Shown: piece by piece, positions 58,587-64,000 of the stretch
Layout: each line of letters opens with the position of its first letter
Numbering within the stretch: the stretch's first letter is position 1
Source of the DNA: Acorus gramineus
Taxonomy: Eukaryota; Streptophyta; Magnoliopsida; Acorales; Acoraceae
DNA: 64,000 nt
NCBI GenBank assembly: GCA_030737835.1
Contig: JAUJYN010000019.1
Location: 1,944,433 to 2,008,432 of the forward strand
Reading direction: 5' to 3'
Made by a program: the position numbers and the translations under genes
Notes under the pieces: model-generated
Seen by the model: only the letters and a program-made list of their open reading frames with translations
Told to the model about the DNA's origin: nothing
Database searches by the model: none

Positions 58587-61500
58587 CCACCATTTTTTGT
58601 ACCGAACAGCATTTTCGGACCAGAACAACTTTTTTTTGTCCCAAACAGCGTTCTGTTGATCTGAACATTACCTTTTGACCCAGTCACCATTTTTCAACGA
58701 GACCCCATTCTTTCGACTCAAATGGATTTTTTCAAAACAAACACGAACCAAACAACATTTTTCTTCCTAAACAGCATATTTGAACCCAAACAGTATTTTT
58801 TTGACCCAAACATCATTTTCTATCCAAAAACCATTTTTTTTTATCCAAACAGCATTTTTCAACCCAAAATGTAATTTTCGAGGCAAAAATCAAATTTCAA
58901 TCCAAACATCATTTTTTTTTTTCAAAACAACATTTTCCGACCCAAAAAACATTTTGTCCACCCAAACATCATTTTTTCTACCCAAGCTGCATTTTTCGAC
59001 CCAAACAATATTTTTTGACCCAAACATCATTTTCCTACCCAAACTGCATTTGTCTGCCTAAACATCATTTTTCGACCCGTACACCATTTTTTCAAAGCAA
59101 ACACCATTTTCTCAATCCAAAAACCATTTTTTTTTATACTAAAGCTGCATTTTTTGACCCAGACAATATTTTTTCAACCTAAACATCATTTTCCTACCCA
59201 AACAGCATTTGTTAGCCCAAACATCATTTTTCGACCCGAACACTATTTTTTCAAAGCAAACACCATTTTCTCAATCCAAAAACCATTTTTTTTTATACTA
59301 AAGCTGCATTTTTCTTACTAAACATCACTTCTCGACCTAAAAGCCATTTTTAGACCGACGAGCATTTTTTTAACCTGAATAGTATTTTTTACTAAAATAC
59401 AACCAAAATATTGTTTTTTGGCCCAAAGAGGAATTTCCAGCTCAAATTTCAATTTTCAACCACAACAACATTTTTTTGACGCAAACTTGAAGAGAATGAC
59501 ATTTTTTGAACTGAACCAAAATTTTCTACCCAAGGTTCATTTTTTCAACCCAAAGTGCATTTTCATCTAAAACAAGACATAAACATCATTTTTTTTAAAC
59601 CCAAACAGTATTTCCGAAACAACATTTTGTTGATCTGAACATAACCATTCGACCCAAACACCATTTTTTTTTGCCCAAAACCATTTTTTGCACCAAAACA
59701 ATATTTTCCTACACAAATAGAATTTTGTCGACCCAAACATCATTTGTTCTACCCAAGCTGCATTTTTCAACTAAGACAAGATTTTTTTGACCCAAATATC
59801 ATTTTCCTACCCAAACAGCATTTGTCGGCCCAAACATTATTTTTCGTCCCATACACAAATTTTTCGATGCAAACACCATTTTCTCGATCCAAAAACCAAT
59901 TTTTATTATACAAAAGCTGCATTTTTCAAACTAAACAGCACTTCTCGATATAAACAGCATTTTTTGACCAACCGAGCATTTTTCAACCTAAACAGTATTT
60001 TTTTTACTGTTTATTAGAAAATGATATTTGACCCAAACAGGATTTTCCATTTCAAATTTCAAATTTCAACCAAAACAACATTTTTTTCACACAAAAAACA
60101 TTTTTCGACACAAAGATGAAGCGAATGACATTTTTCGAACTGAACCGTATTTTTCTACCCAAAGTTCATTTTTCTCGACTGAAACAACATTTTTCTTCTA
60201 AAACACGACATAAACATCATTTTTTTTTTACCCAAATAGTATTTTTCGACAACAAACACTATTTTTTTTTTATCCAAACACAATTCAAACGACATTTCAT
60301 GGCCCAACCACCATTTTTCGTCCCAAACAGCATTTTCGGACTCGAACAACATTTTTTGTCCCAAACAGTATTCTGTTGATCTGAACAACATATTTTGAGC
60401 TAGACAGCATTTTTTCACCGAAACCACATTCTTTCGAACCAAACAACATTTTTCTTTCTAAAGAGGCATATTTCAACCCAAACAACATTTTTTCGACCCA
60501 TACAACATTTTTCATCCCAAAATGCAATTTTCGAGGCAAAAATCAATTTTCGATTCAAACATGACCAAACTGCACTTTTTCAACCCAAACCTAATTTTTG
60601 AGACCCAAACGGCATTTCTCAGCTCAAACTAAATTTTTTTCGACCAGAACAGCACTTTTCGACCCAAACAACATTTTTTCGATCCAAAGACCATTTTTTC
60701 TACAATAATATCAATTTTAGACGCAAATAACATTTGTTTTTACTCAAACATCATTTTTATATCCGAACAACATTTTCGACCCAAAACAACTATTTCTCAC
60801 CCGAACATCATTTTTCAATCCACACAGTATTTTGTCGACCGAACAACTTTTTTTGACCAAGATAGCTTTTTCGTTTAAAACACGATCCAAATAACACTTT
60901 TTCGACCATAAAAGTAGTTTTTTTTATAAAAAAACTTTTTGTCACTCAAATTGCGTTTTAGACACAAAAACAAAATAAATATCATTTTTTCCACCAAAAC
61001 AACCTTTTTTGACGCAAACATCATTTTCCTATCCAAACACCATTTGCCGGCCCAGCCATCATTTTTCGACCCAAACGCCATTTTCTCGACCCCACAAACA
61101 CTATTTGTTTTTTACACCAATGCCTCATTTGTCTAACTGAACGGCACTTCTCGATCGACCGAGCATGTTTTCAACATAAACAGTATGTTTTTACTAAAAC
61201 AGAACCCAAACATCGTTTTTCGACCCAAACAGTATTTTCCAACTCAAATTTCAATTTTCAACCAAAACAACATTTTTTTGACGCAAACAACCTTTTTCGA
61301 CACAAACATGAAGCAAACGACATTTTTCAAAATGAACAATGTTTTTCTACCCAGACTACAAATTTTCAACGAAAATAACATTTTATGACCCAAATGCAGT
61401 TTTTTTAACCAAACCCCTTTTTTTTTTTACCCAAACAGCACTTTTTCGACCCAAACCGCACATGTTGACCGAAAGAACATTTTTCAACCCAAAATCAATT

Positions 61501-64000
61501 TTTTCTTCCCCAAACAACATTTTGCGACCCAACAACATTTTTCGACCCAACCAACATTTTTTTTGAAAAGAACAATATTTTTCATCCAAAACTTCGTTTT
61601 GTCAACCCAAACACCATTTTTTTCTACCCACTCTGCATATTTCAACCAAAAACAACATTTTTCGAACCAGACAGCACTTGTCGACCCAATGACATTTTTC
61701 GACCCAAATAAAATTTTTAGATCCAAACAACATTTTTCCAAACCAGTGTGAAATTTTCTACGCAAACAACATTTTCCGACTCAATCAACGATTTTCGACC
61801 CAAACAGTAGTTTTGAACCCAAAAGACAATTTTCAATTCAAACTGCGATTGTCGACATTAACATAATTTCTTGAACCAAACCCGACCCAATCATAAAATT
61901 TTGACTCAAACATGACCGAAACACCATTTTTCGACCCAAAAAACATTTTTTTGACCCACTCATCAATTTTTCTACCTAAACTCCATTTCTCGTACAAAAC
62001 AGCTTTTTTCACCCCAAAACACAATTTTTTCCAAATTGCATTTTTCAATCCGAGCATGACCCAAACCTCATTTTTTCAATTTTTTTTGATGCAAAAACCA
62101 TTTTATCTACATTAATATCAATTTCAAACCTAAATATTATATTTTCGACGCAAACACGATTTTCTGTAGCCAAACAACATTTTTTCCACCCAAGCTATAT
62201 TGTTCGACACAGACATTATTTTTTAGACTGAAACATCATTTTCCTACCCAAACACCATTTGCCAGCCCAAACATCATTTTTAGACCTAAACACTATTTTT
62301 TCAAAACAAACACCATTTTCTCGACCCAAACACAATTTTTTTTTATACCAAAGCCGCATTTGTCTAACTGAACGGCACTTCTCGATCTAAACATCATTTT
62401 TTGCCTGGCCGAGCATTTTATCAACCTAAACAATATTTTTTTCCAAAAACACAACCCAAACATCATTTTTCGACCAAAACAGTATTTTCCATCTCAAATT
62501 TCAATTTTCAACCAAAACAACATTTTTTTTATGCAAACAACCTTTTTCGACACAAACATGAAGCAAACGACATTTTTCGAAACGAACCGTGTTTTTCTAC
62601 CCAGACAACAAATTTTCGACGAAAATAGCTTTTTTCAACCCAAACTTTGTTTTTCGAACCAAACACCATTTTTTTTTTACCCAAAGAGCACTTTTTTGAA
62701 CCAAACCGCACATTTCGACCGAAAGAACATTTTTCAACCCAAACAACATTTTTTCTTCCTCAAGCATCATTTAGCCACGCGAACAACATTTTTCGACCCA
62801 ACCAACATTTTTTTGACAAGAACAACATTTTTCATCCAAAATTTCGTTTTGTCAACCCAAACACCATTCTTCTACCCACTCTACACATTTTGACCTAAAT
62901 AACATTTTTCGAACCAGACAACATTTTTCGACCCAGACATCATTTTTGACCCAGACAGCATTTGTCGACCCATCAACAATTTTCAGCCAAAATATCATTT
63001 TTAGACCCAAACATCATTTTTCAAACCAAACTGAATTTTTCTATGCAAACAACATTTTGTGACCCAATCAACGATTTTCAACCCAAACACTATTTTTGTA
63101 CCCAAAAGACAATTTTCAACACAAACTATGATTTTGGACTAAAACATAATTTTCGAACCAAACACGACCCAACCGTAAAATTTTGACTCAAACAAGATCG
63201 AAACACAATTTTTCGACCCAAACAACATTTTTTCGACCCGCATATTATTTCTTTTTCGAACCAAACTCCATTTCTAGTACCAAACATCGTTTTTCACCCC
63301 AAACACAATTTTTTTACCCAAATAGCATTTTTCGATCCAAATACGACCGAAACCTCATTTTTCTACCCAAACAGCATATTTCGACCAAAATAATATTTTT
63401 TCGATCGAAACAACATCTTTCGACACAAAAAACATTTTCTCGACCCGAACATCATTTTTCAAACCAATCTGCATTTTTCGATGCAAAGTAAGATTTTTGG
63501 CCCGAACTCCATTTTTTTGACACAAACCGCATTTTTCGGACAAGAAAACCATTTTTCAAAACAAACATCATTTCGTCGACCGAAACATCAATTTTTCTAC
63601 CCAACCAGCATTTTTCAACCAAAACGCATTATTCGTCCCAAACATCAATTTTCGTCCCAGGGAGCATTTGTTGACCCAAACAACATTTTTCAAACCAAAC
63701 GGCAGTTTTGGACGCAAACAACATTTTTTGACTCAAACAGTGATTTTCAACCAAAACAACATTTTTTTTACCCAAAGTGCATTTTGTACAACGCAAATGG
63801 TATTTTTCGACCACAAACATTATTTTTTGACACAAACACGATACGAATGACATTTTTCAGTCCGAACCCCATTTTTCGACCCAAACAGCATTTTCGGACC
63901 TGGGCAACATTTTTTTTGTCCCAAAACTGCATTGTGATGATCCGAACGTCACCATTCGACCCAGGCAACATTCTTTCGACTCAAATGGATTTTTTTTCAA
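58587..64000 (+). repeat. AT-rich satellite array, block 3, with higher-order periodicity
   Basis: The same ~20-bp units run to the window end without a break. The landmark ACTGAACGGCACTTCTCGATC or variants recurs near 59327, 59932, 61137 and 62374, and GAAGCRAAYGACATTTTTC near 59485, 60115, 61307 and 62559. Spacing is about 0.6, 1.2 and 1.25 kb, so a ~1.2-kb higher-order unit with one half-length copy fits. No gene is seen. Confidence 0.9.

Noticed and set aside
58587..64000. CRISPR-like array
   Set aside because: Repeats are degenerate, contiguous and without unique spacers, in a plant genome.

Overview
The window is repeat-dominated plant nuclear DNA. Nearly all of it is Ty3/gypsy LTR retrotransposon sequence nested several layers deep, plus a large AT-rich degenerate satellite. 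I found no intact host gene. An angiosperm with a large repeat-rich genome fits this: Tekay/Del-type chromovirus pol, a tRNA-iMet primer site, a CACTA-like MITE, a tRNA-type SINE, plant L1-type reverse transcriptase relics and 5-bp target duplications. The species cannot be told from the sequence.

The main player is one long-LTR family. Its LTRs are about 2.9-3.6 kb, start TGTTATATATGTG or TGTTGTG/TGTTATGCC and end GGCGTGACA. Layout: 1-9213, the 3' end of one element (+) whose 3' LTR is split by a deleted element (-); 9280-12852, a solo LTR (-, TSD ATTGT); 12853-21757, the least repetitive stretch, holding a CACTA MITE, a host pseudogene cut by a TG..CA solo-LTR-like repeat (TSD ACCCC), a SINE, LINE relics and a fold-back element; 21758-26400, an old diverged LTR carrying a solo LTR at 22173-25151 (TSD GAAAG); 27318-42605, an older non-chromoviral gypsy element split by a complete element at 29985-40301 (TSD ATCAG, with PBS and PPT); 42606-49076, a pile-up of three truncated LTRs; 49119-64000, a ~20-bp-unit satellite with ~1.2-kb higher-order periodicity, interrupted by a Tat-like solo LTR (TSD ACACC, itself holding another long LTR) and by a solo LTR at 55672-58586 (TSD CCACC).

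The most interesting signal is inside the long LTRs. Nearly every copy carries a 36-nt segment bounded by a 3' splice-site-like CAG and a 5' splice-site-like GTGAGTGG, and about 0.6-1.1 kb further on a 53-nt segment preceded by CAG and ending in TAG. Lengths are invariant (one 1-nt exception) while the DNA between them varies greatly. The two segments join in one reading frame, and differences between copies fall largely at wobble positions. This looks like a spliced, LTR-encoded small reading frame that I do not recognise. A hairpin follows the donor site. Other points of note: a recently inserted element with a decayed internal region but intact LTRs, pieces of LTR inside pol of two elements, tandem protease-like domains lacking catalytic residues, and stop codons that mostly replace Gln codons.
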